From: Neorhizobium sp.
GTDB taxonomy: Bacteria; Pseudomonadota; Alphaproteobacteria; Rhizobiales; Rhizobiaceae
DNA: 64,000 nucleotides
Assembly: GCA_028283725.1 (NCBI GenBank)
Contig: JAPWKC010000003.1
Span: 248,001 to 312,000, forward strand
Direction: 5' to 3'
Positions 27,653 to 35,328 of this stretch are shown here, in pieces. Position numbers and translations under genes: made by a program. Numbering within the stretch: the first letter of the stretch is position 1; each line of letters starts with the position of its first letter. Below the pieces are notes generated by a model. It had not been told where the DNA came from. It saw only the letters and a program-made list of their open reading frames with translations, and made no database searches.

Positions 27653-27917
27653 GGAAACCTTCGGATTGCCTAATTGAGGCTATCCTTAAGTAAAGATGCT
27701 TAACGCCTGATTATCGTGGTGCTCTGCCCCGAGCATTTGCCGCGATACCCGTTGCTTGCCGTGGATGGGCCGTCTGCAAGTATTCGTTAAAATTTTAATC
27801 GAATTATACCTGTTATGCTTAACGGTTTATTATGATTTGCTTACATTGTTGCTTTATAAATTGCTAATATTAGGTTGGTCCTTGCGCATCACGGCGCACA
27901 CAACTTGGGAGAAAGTT
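27653..27917. promoter_or_regulatory. AT-rich divergent promoter region
   Basis: This 265-bp gap between the beta-barrel gene and the small secreted protein gene is strikingly AT-rich against a GC-rich background. It contains a perfect TTAAAATTTTAA palindrome (27787-27798), an unpaired TTAACGGTTTATTA that is one mismatch from a CtrA-like TTAA-N7-TTAA site, and several TATAAT-like sextets. Divergent promoters are expected, but I cannot place them reliably. Confidence 0.45.
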
Positions 27918-28223
27918 ATGAAGACGAAGATCATTTGCGTGGCTGCCCTGTTATCCATCGCAGCCGTTTCTCAGGCTTCGGCAGGCGGGCTCCTGTCCGG
28001 CGGCAAGAAGGGCGGCATCGCCAACGGCTCGATCACCATCGCGCCGAAGGTCAGCCTTCTCAACGGCAACGACACCGGCATTCTCAGCGGCATTCTCTCG
28101 GGCAATTCCATTCTGAAGGGCGGCACGTTGCTGTCCAACAACAACGGGAATGGTCTGCTCGGCCTTGGTATCCTCTCCGGAAACAATAGCGGAAACGTCT
28201 ATAAGAAGAACGTCCGTCGCTAA
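27918..28223 (+). CDS. small secreted Gly/Asn/Leu-rich repeat protein
   Basis: 101 aa protein with a signal peptide (MKTKIICVAALLSIAAVSQASA). The mature part, about 78 residues, is rich in Gly, Asn, Leu and Ser, with short imperfect repeats of GILSGN/LLSNN type (GILSGILSGNSILKGG, GLLGLGILSGNNSGN) and almost no charge until the basic end KKNVRR. There are no cysteines in the mature part. Such composition is seen in amyloid-forming and surface-assembly proteins, but no known family is recognised. GGGAGAAAG precedes the start and a strong terminator follows, so it is a genuine expressed unit. Confidence 0.75.
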   Translation: MKTKIICVAALLSIAAVSQASAGGLLSGGKKGGIANGSITIAPKVSLLNGNDTGILSGILSGNSILKGGTLLSNNNGNGLLGLGILSGNNSGNVYKKNVRR

Positions 28224-28237
28224 TGTTTTCGTAGGTG

Positions 28238-28274
28238 GGCGGGGGCTTGTGTGGGGCCCCCGCCTATCCTTTTA
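28238..28274 (+). terminator. intrinsic terminator of small secreted protein gene
   Basis: 9-bp GC stem GGCGGGGGC (28238-28246) / GCCCCCGCC (28256-28264) followed by TATCCTTTTA. Confidence 0.82.
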
Positions 28275-28291
28275 TGCAATCCAGGGTTGAT

Positions 28292-29278
28292 TCAGGCGCT
28301 GATATCGATGATGCCGCAATCGCCCTGTTCGGAGGCGAAGGCGAGGCGCTTGCCATCGGCGCTCCAGCTCATCGAGGTGATGCCACCCTTGCCGGGGCGG
28401 CGAAGCAGCGCCTCTTTTTCATCCGACAGCCTGACGCCGAGGATCATGCCGTCGATGAAACCGATGGCCAGCACCTCTTCGGCAGGATGGAAGGCGACAT
28501 CGGTGACCATGATATTGGCGCGGGTGCCGAGTTCGAGCGGCGCGCGGCCCATCGGGCCATCCTTGGACGCGAACGGCCAGACGATGGCCGCCGGCGCACC
28601 GGAGGACGCCAGCCATTTGCCCTTGACCGACCAGGACAGGGATTTGACCTTCGCGGGGTAGCCGGTCATCCGCATATGACGGTTTTCGCCGGGTTTGCCG
28701 TCGAGTTTCCAGCCATGCAGCGCGTTTTCCTGCATCATGGTGACGAGGAAGCGGCCATCCGGCGAGAAGGTGACGCCGGTATGGGCGCCCTTCCACTCCA
28801 GATCCTGCGCAGGCGCCGTGGTGCCGACCCAGTGGAGCGAGACGCCGTTATAGCGGGACGCGGCGATCCTGAGGCCCTTGGCGGCGAAGGCCAGACCCTC
28901 GACGCTGCGGTCCTCGGCGAATTCCTTCACCGTGCCGTCGCTGAGGCGGACGTAACTTGTCTTGCCGATGGCGTAGGCGACCGCATTCTGCGGCCCGCCG
29001 GCAACGACGCTGATCCATTTGCGCGGGATGTCCGCCAGCAATGTCGCGGTTCCGTCTGCGGCGATGCGGAAAACCTTGCCGTCCTCGCCGCCGGTCAGAA
29101 GCGACGTGCTGAACGGGTCCTTGATGCAGGTCAGCAGGCCCTGATGCACCTCGCTCACCTTCTCGCCCTCGTCCAGCCGATGGATCGTGCCGGCGGCGGT
29201 GGCGAAGAAGGGGGTCTCGCCAAGGAAATGCGTGGCGACCACGTGGCCTTCGAGATCAAGGGGGGCGACGGTAGGCAT
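28292..29278 (-). CDS. WD40-repeat beta-propeller protein
   Basis: 328 aa protein of WD40-like repeats (for example GHVVATHFLGETPFFAT, GVTFSPDGRFLVTMMQENALHGWKL, VTDVAFHPAEEVLAIGFIDGMILG, SMSWSADGKRLAFASEQGDCGIID). No signal peptide, so cytoplasmic. It is 150 bp downstream of a CobW-family GTPase on the same strand. Proteins of this type recur beside such GTPases in rhizobia, hinting at a metal-homeostasis partner, but the function is unknown. Confidence 0.82.
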   Translation of the reverse strand: MPTVAPLDLEGHVVATHFLGETPFFATAAGTIHRLDEGEKVSEVHQGLLTCIKDPFSTSLLTGGEDGKVFRIAADGTATLLADIPRKWISVVAGGPQNAVAYAIGKTSYVRLSDGTVKEFAEDRSVEGLAFAAKGLRIAASRYNGVSLHWVGTTAPAQDLEWKGAHTGVTFSPDGRFLVTMMQENALHGWKLDGKPGENRHMRMTGYPAKVKSLSWSVKGKWLASSGAPAAIVWPFASKDGPMGRAPLELGTRANIMVTDVAFHPAEEVLAIGFIDGMILGVRLSDEKEALLRRPGKGGITSMSWSADGKRLAFASEQGDCGIIDISA

Positions 29279-29428
29279 CAGGCGAACATTCTCTCAAGGC
29301 AATGGATGATGGGAGGGGTTATAAGGCGGATCGTCGACCGGTGACAATTGTGCCGGTCATGGAAAGGGCCGCAATGCGGCCCCTTCTCGAATGTCATTGC
29401 AGAATGCTTGCAGGTTCACGGCCGACGA

Positions 29429-30574
29429 TCAGGCCGGCATCGGGGCCGACGCATTGGCCTGGCACGCGAGGAAGCTCTTTTCGATCTTGTCGAAATCCAG
29501 ATCGCGGCCGATGAAGACGAGACGGCTTTCGCGCTTTTCGCCGTCCTTCCAGGGGCGCTGGTGATCGCCCTCGATGATCATGTGAACACCCTGAACGACA
29601 TAACGTTCCTCATCGCCCTTGAAGGCGATGATGCCCTTGAGGCGCAGAATATTCGGGCCTTCGGTCTGGGTGATCTTCTGGATCCAGGGGAAGAAACGCT
29701 CCGGGTTCATCTCGCCGCCGCGCAGCGAGATCGACTTTACCGTCACGTCATGGATCGGCGACATCGGACCGTGTTCGTGGTGGTGATGGTCGTGTCCAGC
29801 ATGGCCGTGGTCATGATGATGATGGTCATGGTCATGATCGTGGTGATGGTGAGCATGGTGGTCGTGGCCGTGATCATGGCCGCAATCGGGGCCGCAGACA
29901 TGGTCGTCGTGATCATGGTCGAGGAAATGCGGGTCATTTTCGAGGGCGCGTTCGAGATTGAAGGCGCCCTGGTCGAGCACGCGGGCAAGATCGACGCCGG
30001 AACGGCTGGTCTTGTAGATGCGCGCCGTCGGGTTGATGGCGCGGACGACGTCTTCGACGACGGCCAGTTCTTCCGGCGTGACGAGGTCGGTCTTGTTGAT
30101 GAGGACGACATCGGCAAATGCGATCTGGTCTTCGGCCTCGCGGCTGTCCTTCAGGCGCAGCGGCAGATGCTTGGCATCGACGAGCGCCACGACGGCATCG
30201 AGTTCCGTCTTTGCGCGGACGTCGTCATCCATGAAAAAGGTCTGGGCGACGGGAACCGGATCGGCAAGGCCCGTCGTCTCGACGATGATGCCGTCGAAAC
30301 GACCGGGGCGGCGCATCAGGCCTTCGACGACACGGATCAGGTCGCCGCGCACGGTGCAGCAGACGCAGCCGTTGTTCATCTCGTAGATCTCTTCGTCGGA
30401 TTCGACGATCAGATCGTTGTCGATGCCGATCTCGCCGAATTCGTTGACGATGACCGCGTATTTCTTGCCGTGGCTCTCGGAGAGAATGCGGTTGAGAAGC
30501 GTCGTCTTGCCGGCGCCGAGATAACCGGTGAGGACGGTAACGGGAACGGGCTTGGGCGTTGATGTTTCGGTCAT
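29429..30574 (-). CDS. CobW/COG0523-family GTPase with His-rich loop (predicted zinc metallochaperone)
   Basis: 381 aa G3E GTPase. The P-loop is GYLGAGKT (residues 17-24), the metal-binding CxCC motif is CVCC (70-73), and the NKTD guanine motif is at 160-163. A striking His/Asp-rich segment (about 217-269) with more than 25 histidines can hold many metal ions. Family members insert or store zinc (ZNG/YeiR/YjiA type) or cobalt. The C-terminal CobW_C domain follows. A probable promoter with a Zur-like palindrome lies upstream. The WD40 gene is downstream on the same strand. Confidence 0.9.
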   Translation of the reverse strand: MTETSTPKPVPVTVLTGYLGAGKTTLLNRILSESHGKKYAVIVNEFGEIGIDNDLIVESDEEIYEMNNGCVCCTVRGDLIRVVEGLMRRPGRFDGIIVETTGLADPVPVAQTFFMDDDVRAKTELDAVVALVDAKHLPLRLKDSREAEDQIAFADVVLINKTDLVTPEELAVVEDVVRAINPTARIYKTSRSGVDLARVLDQGAFNLERALENDPHFLDHDHDDHVCGPDCGHDHGHDHHAHHHHDHDHDHHHHDHGHAGHDHHHHEHGPMSPIHDVTVKSISLRGGEMNPERFFPWIQKITQTEGPNILRLKGIIAFKGDEERYVVQGVHMIIEGDHQRPWKDGEKRESRLVFIGRDLDFDKIEKSFLACQANASAPMPA

Positions 30575-30634
30575 GACGAACCTCGAGGAATTTCGTGAAC
30601 AGGCGCCATCGGGCGCGGAAGCTTGGTCCGCCCC

Positions 30635-30662
30635 ATATAAGCCGAAGCATTGAGGAGTTCAA
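30635..30662 (-). promoter_or_regulatory. candidate sigma-70 promoter of the CobW gene
   Basis: On the minus strand TTGAAC (30657-30662) and TTATAT (30635-30640) are 16 bp apart, about 60 bp upstream of the CobW start. This is a visual match only. Confidence 0.45.
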
Positions 30663-30669
30663 AGGGGTC

Positions 30670-30688
30670 GATGTTATAAAATCACATC
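30670..30688. promoter_or_regulatory. Zur-like palindrome upstream of the CobW gene
   Basis: GATGTTATAAAATCACATC has GATGT/ACATC arms and an ATGTTATA core reminiscent of Zur boxes. It lies just upstream of the candidate -35 and overlaps the end of the toxin gene. Regulation by zinc is a guess from the position and the product of the neighbour. Confidence 0.35.
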
Positions 30689-31085
30689 AGGGATAGGATG
30701 CCTGCATGGCGGGCCTGACATCCGTCTGTTGGAAATCATGGCCTACAAAAAGAAGAGGGCAGCCAAGCTCCTTTGCCGTCGCATAGGAAAAGCAGTCCCC
30801 GAAATTGAGCGCTGCGGCGTGAAAGCCCTTGCCCCATGAGCGATAGGCATCGGATATCAATCTCGCGCGCTCGCCTGTTACGGGGATGATTTCTGAAATG
30901 ATCGCTTTGAGGACCTCATCAAGGTCGGCGATGCGTCCACCGCGGGTTGCGACGACCCTCGCTTCGACCACCGTACCTGCAGATATGACGACGGAGTCAG
31001 CGGACAAAAGAGCTTCGGCAAGAACACGCGCCATCGGTTCCCGCTTGATGATTGCGATCAATGCGGACGTATCCACCACGATCAT
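30687..31085 (-). CDS. vapC: VapC-type PIN-domain toxin
   Basis: 132 aa PIN-domain ribonuclease toxin. The four acidic metal-binding residues are in place: Asp5 (VVDTSALIAI), Glu41 (VVEAR), Asp97 (NFGDCFSYATA) and Asp117 (FVGHDF). Its start overlaps the antitoxin stop by 4 bp (ATGA), the classical antitoxin-toxin order. Relatives cleave tRNA or rRNA when freed. The toxin is predicted active because all key residues are intact. Confidence 0.88.
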   Translation of the reverse strand: MIVVDTSALIAIIKREPMARVLAEALLSADSVVISAGTVVEARVVATRGGRIADLDEVLKAIISEIIPVTGERARLISDAYRSWGKGFHAAALNFGDCFSYATAKELGCPLLFVGHDFQQTDVRPAMQASYP

Positions 31086-31345
31086 CGGGGCAGGCCGAAC
31101 TCGTCATAGAGAAAGTCCTGACTATGGGCCGCATCGGTGTTGAATTCCGAAGACCAGGTTGCTTTCTTGTTCAGGAGTTTTTCGAGCAGTTTCCGCCTCT
31201 GGTCCGGTGGCATTGCCGTCCGCGACACAAGCACGATTTGAAATGAGGGTAGGCCATTTTTAGTGAGGAAAACCTCCTCACCCTGTTCGGCTCGCGCGAG
31301 CATTTCGTTCAAATGTTCGGATGCATCAGAAACCGATATGCGCAT
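31082..31345 (-). CDS. Phd/YefM-type antitoxin
   Basis: 87 aa antitoxin. The N-terminal half MRISVSDASEHLNEMLARAEQGEEVFLTKNG is typical of Phd/YefM-fold DNA-binding antitoxins; the charged C-terminal half would wrap the toxin. The ATG at 31345 follows GGAGG by five bases; an upstream TTG is in frame but unnecessary. It should neutralise VapC and repress its own promoter. The downstream toxin gene overlaps by 4 bp. Confidence 0.88.
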   Translation of the reverse strand: MRISVSDASEHLNEMLARAEQGEEVFLTKNGLPSFQIVLVSRTAMPPDQRRKLLEKLLNKKATWSSEFNTDAAHSQDFLYDEFGLPR

Positions 31346-31417
31346 TTCAGCCTCCAATAGAGCGCCAACCGTGTATATGATAGATTGTAATGTTTTTCAA
31401 GTTCGTACTCTTGCCGC

Positions 31418-32209
31418 TTACTTCAGCATCCCGACATCAAACCGCGCCACGTCTTCCAGCAATTCGACGATGCCTTTGACCGCATGCGCCACCAGTGTCT
31501 CGCCGCGTTCTGCGGTGGCTGCTGCGGCGTTGCCGGCGACGCCTTTTTCGTTGAGATCCGCCATCTTCCAGCCGAAGGCGTGCGGGCCGTAGGCGCGCAG
31601 GTGCTTGAAGTTGCGGGAAAATTCCCTTTGCCTTGAGGTGAAGGGCTCAGCCTTCGCCATCTCAACCCGATCGGGCCAGAGCGCCAGCATAACCGATGTC
31701 TCGATATCGCCGCCATGGATGTCGATCGCCTTGTCATGGGGCGCAATCCACCCGTCCGGCTGCCCGAAACGCGTCCAGCTGGTGGCCACCGCCAGCATGC
31801 CGAAGCGCACGCGCGCCTCGGTCGCAACGATCGTCATCAAGGGCGAATTGCCGCCATGGGCGTTCAGCATGACGAATTTGCGGATCCCCTGCTCGTGAAG
31901 GTTTTGCGCGATGCCGAGCCAGCGGGTAACGGCCTCGTCGAAGGAGAGCGTCTTCGTTCCGGGAACGTCGATATGCTCGATCGAATATCCGACCGGCTCG
32001 ACGGCCAGAAAGGTGACGGGAGCCATGTCCGGCAGGGCTTCTTTCACACGCGCGACCAGACCTTCGGCGATCAGCGTGTCGGTGTCGAAGGGCAGATGGG
32101 GGCCATGCTGTTCATGCGCGCCAAGCGGCAGGACGACGATCCAGTCGCGCCTTTCTGTGGATGCAAGGCCTTGATCGTTATCGTGATACTGTCTTGAGGG
32201 CTGCTGCAT
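31418..32209 (-). CDS. creatininase-family amidohydrolase
   Basis: 263 aa hydrolase of the creatininase superfamily (creatinine amidohydrolase, formamide or mycofactocin-type MftE relatives). The metal ligands are recognisable: LGAHEQHGPHLP, DTDT, NAHGGN and DIHGGDIETS. The true substrate is not determinable; these hydrolases remove amides from heterocycles. I chose the ATG at 32209 (MQQPSRQY) since the preceding 22 codons look non-coding. It is transcribed toward the toxin-antitoxin genes, and divergent from MarR, which lies 119 bp away. Confidence 0.85.
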   Translation of the reverse strand: MQQPSRQYHDNDQGLASTERRDWIVVLPLGAHEQHGPHLPFDTDTLIAEGLVARVKEALPDMAPVTFLAVEPVGYSIEHIDVPGTKTLSFDEAVTRWLGIAQNLHEQGIRKFVMLNAHGGNSPLMTIVATEARVRFGMLAVATSWTRFGQPDGWIAPHDKAIDIHGGDIETSVMLALWPDRVEMAKAEPFTSRQREFSRNFKHLRAYGPHAFGWKMADLNEKGVAGNAAAATAERGETLVAHAVKGIVELLEDVARFDVGMLK

Positions 32210-32328
32210 CTGGCGGTCGTTTCCCGGTTTCGGTATGCATGATCCGCGCTTACATATAGCGTCGACCGCACGCAATCGAAACTGGCATGCGCGGCTTAGG
32301 CCCCTATGAGCGAGGACTGGCGGAGACG

Positions 32329-32823
32329 ATGAGCAAGAAAAAAGGCGAGAAGAAATCCAAGTCCGGCAAGAAGAAGGAAAGTGCGACCCTTTCCGCTGCC
32401 GATCTCGCTCCCGCGGTCACGCAAGCGGCGCGTTCCATGCGCACCGCGCTCAGCCGCAGCCTCGGTGACAGCGGTCTCTATGCCGGACAGGACGGGGTGA
32501 TCCTGATGCTGTCGGAAGAGGACGGCATGACGCCGGGCCAGCTTGCCGCCCGGCTTGGCGTCAAGGCGCCGACAATGACCCGCACGATCGGCCGGATGGA
32601 AGCGCAGGGCTTCCTCGAACGGCGGGCCGATGGCAGCGATGGCCGGCTGACCAAGGTGCATCTTACCGACGCCGGCCTCAAAAGCGTCGAGCAGATCGGC
32701 CGTTCGGTTGCCGATTGCGGGGCGCTTGCCGCCAAGGGATTGAGCGAAAAAGAGGTAAAGACCCTGGTAAAGCTTCTGCGCACCGTGGAAAGCAATCTCC
32801 AACCGCTGCTTTCGGACGATTAG
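32329..32823 (+). CDS. MarR-family transcriptional regulator
   Basis: 164 aa winged-helix regulator from the ATG at 32329 (MSKKKGEKK). The first 30 residues are a Lys/Ser-rich tail. The wHTH follows: MTPGQLAARLGVKAPTMTRTIGRMEAQGFLERRADGSDGRLTKVHLTDAG, with the DGR wing typical of MarR. The GGCGGAGACG site lies directly before the start. A ligand is not predictable. The divergent creatininase gene could be its target. Confidence 0.87.
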   Translation: MSKKKGEKKSKSGKKKESATLSAADLAPAVTQAARSMRTALSRSLGDSGLYAGQDGVILMLSEEDGMTPGQLAARLGVKAPTMTRTIGRMEAQGFLERRADGSDGRLTKVHLTDAGLKSVEQIGRSVADCGALAAKGLSEKEVKTLVKLLRTVESNLQPLLSDD

Positions 32824-32852
32824 GATCCGGGCCGAGGACAAGGATCCGGGCC
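32822..32852. repeat. 12-bp direct repeat after marR
   Basis: AGGATCCGGGCC occurs at 32822-32833 and again at 32841-32852, seven bases apart, starting at the marR stop codon. It may be a local duplication. Confidence 0.6.
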
Positions 32853-32944
32853 ACCGGTCACTGTCCCGGTTTTTGACGTCCGCGCGGGGCGGGACAGCGA
32901 AACTCTGTCGCAGCAGGTTTCGCCCGTCACACTATTGTCGCAAA

Positions 32945-32974
32945 GAATTAAATTGTTTATTTAAAATTTAATTC
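32945..32974. repeat. 30-bp AT-rich palindrome upstream of lacI-family gene
   Basis: GAATTAAATT (32945-32954) and AATTTAATTC (32965-32974) are perfect 10-bp arms around GTTTATTTAA. It lies about 80 bp upstream of the LacI-type gene, so an autoregulatory operator is plausible; LacI sites usually have a central CG, which is absent here. Confidence 0.55.
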
Positions 32975-33051
32975 GGGCGCGGAGGCGTCGTGGCGTAGTC
33001 ATTGTACCGGCCGTTGCATGGGTCGTGGCTTGGCCGAAACCTGGGTGGATT

Positions 33052-34074
33052 ATGGCGCAGAAAATCAAGTTGTCGACGATCGCGGAAAGCCTTGGCCTGT
33101 CGACTGCAACCATTTCTCTTGCGCTGCGCGACAGTCCGCTTGTGGCCATCGATACCCGCGAAAAGATCAAGGAACAGGCGAGGGCACTCGGTTATATCTA
33201 CAACCGGCGTGCCGCCAGCCTGCGCACCTCGCGCTCGGGCATTATCGGCGTCGTGGTGCATGACATCATGAACCCGTTCTACGGCGAAATTCTCAAAGCG
33301 ATCGAAACCGAGCTCGATCGCAGCCGGCAGACCTTCATTCTTTCCAACCACTACGATTCGGTCGAAAAGCAGCGGATGTTCATCGAAACGCTGCTGCAGC
33401 TCGGCGGCGACGGGGTGATCATGTCGCCGGCGATCGGCACGCCGATCGAGGATGTGAAGCTTGCCGAACAGAACGGCATGCCGGCGATCCTGGTGGCGCG
33501 TTCGATGGATGGCGTCGATTTGCCGACCTATCGCGGCGACGATGCCTACGGCATTTCGCTTGCGACGAACCATCTGATCGGCCTTGGGCACCGCACGATC
33601 GCGATGATCGGCGGCACCGATCAGACGTCGACGGGCCGCGATCGTTATCAGGGCTATGTCAATGCGCTGCGCAAGGCGGGGATCGAGGTCGATGCCGAGC
33701 TGCGCATTCCCGGCCCGCGCTCCATGCAGGGCGGTTTCGAGGCGGCGGTGCATTTTCTGTCGTTGCCGCAGCGGCCGACGGCTGCCGTGTGCTGGAACGA
33801 TCTCGTCGCCATCGGCCTGATGAACGGCGTCGCCCGCGCCGGGCTCATCCCCGGCCACGATATTTCCGTGACCGGCTATGACGATCTCGAGCAGGCGTCG
33901 ATTTCGACGCCGGCGCTGACCACGGTGTCCAACGGGCAGGCGGAAGTCGGCCGGCTTGCGGCCCGCGCGCTGCTCGACAGATTGGTGGGAAGCCACGAGC
34001 CCGACGGCATTCATCTCATCAAGCCGGAAATGCGCATTCGCCAATCCACCGGGCTTTATCGCCCGCGGGCGTGA
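33052..34074 (+). CDS. LacI-family transcriptional regulator
   Basis: 340 aa regulator from the ATG at 33052 (MAQKIKLSTIAESLGLSTATISLALRDSP). The HTH and hinge helix (NRRAASLRTSRSG) are followed by a periplasmic-binding-fold domain (GIIGVVVHDIMNPFYGEIL ... LGHRTIAMIGGTDQTSTGRDRYQGY ... ISVTGYDD). Such regulators typically control sugar uptake or catabolic genes; here no transporter is adjacent. It is convergent with a PuuD-like gene. Confidence 0.92.
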   Translation: MAQKIKLSTIAESLGLSTATISLALRDSPLVAIDTREKIKEQARALGYIYNRRAASLRTSRSGIIGVVVHDIMNPFYGEILKAIETELDRSRQTFILSNHYDSVEKQRMFIETLLQLGGDGVIMSPAIGTPIEDVKLAEQNGMPAILVARSMDGVDLPTYRGDDAYGISLATNHLIGLGHRTIAMIGGTDQTSTGRDRYQGYVNALRKAGIEVDAELRIPGPRSMQGGFEAAVHFLSLPQRPTAAVCWNDLVAIGLMNGVARAGLIPGHDISVTGYDDLEQASISTPALTTVSNGQAEVGRLAARALLDRLVGSHEPDGIHLIKPEMRIRQSTGLYRPRA

Positions 34075-34114
34075 GCCTCAGGGCGGCGAGCGAGCGGCAC
34101 TCGACCTGTCGTCG

Positions 34115-34888
34115 TCAGGCGGCGGCGCTGGTTGCGTTGCGGCGGGCCTGATAGGCGCGCACGGCCTCGCCGAAGGCTTCGAAGAGCGCGCGGGACGGCG
34201 CGTCCGTCTCGGCCCAGTATTCGGGATGCCATTGCACGCCGACAGCAAAATTCTTTGCGTCGATGACCGATACGGCCTCGACCGTGCCGTCGGCTGCGGT
34301 CGCCTCGACCTTCAACAGGGGGGCGGTTTCGGCAATTGCCTGCCGGTGCAGGGAGTTGACCTGGATTTCTCCCGCAAGGCCGAGATAGGTGGCAACGCAG
34401 GAGCCCTCCGCGATGAAGACCGGCTGGCGGATCGCATACATGCCGTCGCGCTCGGACACGTCGGGCTTACGGTGATCGTGGCGGCCAGGGAGATCCTGGA
34501 TCTCGCTTGCCAGCGTGCCGCCGAGTGCGACATTGAGCTCCTGAATGCCGCGGCAGATGGCGAGAAGCGGGATGCCGCGCGCAATCGCCCTGCGGATGAG
34601 CGGGAGCGAGGTTGCGTCACGGCCCGGATCGAAGGGGCCATCGGCATCTGTCGCTTCCTTGCCGTAGAGCGATGGGTGCACATTGCTGACGGCGCCTGAA
34701 ATCAGGACGCCATCCACCCGGTCGAGCAGCGCATCGGCATCATTGCCGTGTTCGAAAGCCGGTACGATGACGCTCATCGCGCCTGCAACCTTCATCGCGG
34801 CGTTGACATACTGATCAGGCGCCGCATGCCAGAGAGCTCCCTCGATCTCGCGAAGGTCGGCGGGAACGGCAACGAGCGGCTTCGGCAT
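34115..34888 (-). CDS. class I glutamine amidotransferase-like hydrolase (PuuD/peptidase C26)
   Basis: 257 aa protein of the gamma-glutamyl-gamma-aminobutyrate hydrolase family. The nucleophile elbow is LAICRGIQELNV and the catalytic His-Glu is VQWHPEYW; the N-terminus (MPKPLVAVPADLREIEG) is standard. PuuD removes gamma-glutamate from putrescine-derived intermediates, so a link to polyamine use is possible. The GGAGAC site supports the start at 34888. The substrate is unproven. Confidence 0.87.
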   Translation of the reverse strand: MPKPLVAVPADLREIEGALWHAAPDQYVNAAMKVAGAMSVIVPAFEHGNDADALLDRVDGVLISGAVSNVHPSLYGKEATDADGPFDPGRDATSLPLIRRAIARGIPLLAICRGIQELNVALGGTLASEIQDLPGRHDHRKPDVSERDGMYAIRQPVFIAEGSCVATYLGLAGEIQVNSLHRQAIAETAPLLKVEATAADGTVEAVSVIDAKNFAVGVQWHPEYWAETDAPSRALFEAFGEAVRAYQARRNATSAAA

Positions 34889-35328
34889 TGATGTCTCCGG
34901 AATTGGCTTCAAGATCGGGCGCCGGGATCGTGGCGGATGGTGCGGCGGCCAATGCCGTTGTGCCGCGAGGGCGATCGCCAAGTCAAGGCCGCGGCGGCTA
35001 CGCTTTCGTCAGGGAACGGCGATTGAACTCCTGGCGACAGGAAGCGTCGTAGATACGCCATCTCAGCGCAAGGATGAGCTGAGATGATGGCCAAATCAAC
35101 GCCGGTGACGTTCTTTCAAAAGCCGCAGTCGCTGCCATTTCAGGAAAAATCCGGCAACCGAGGCCGGGCGAACTTGCCGGTTCGATACAAATTGAACGAT
35201 AGTGTTCTCCATGCGTTGAACATGTTCGAATCACCCCCGCGAAATCGGGGGGAATGGCCTTGAAAACAAGCAATTCTTAAAGGGTTTCCGGCAGTCTCTG
35301 CCCTCGAATATCACGGGAATGATACCCT
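34889..35328. other. intergenic region with hairpins, no gene seen
   Basis: 440 bp separate the divergent PuuD-like gene and the GGDEF/EAL gene. No ORF here looks coding. Visible elements are a perfect 9-bp hairpin CATCTCAGC/GCTGAGATG (35059-35086), a palindrome TTGAACATGTTCGAA (about 35216-35230) and a CCCCCG/CGGGGG hairpin (35234-35251). None has a T-tract; they may be regulatory sites for the c-di-GMP gene. Confidence 0.5.

Noticed and set aside
27680..27910. CtrA boxes (TTAA-N7-TTAA) in the AT-rich gap
   Set aside because: Only near matches with wrong spacing or one mismatch were found; not convincing in such AT-rich DNA.
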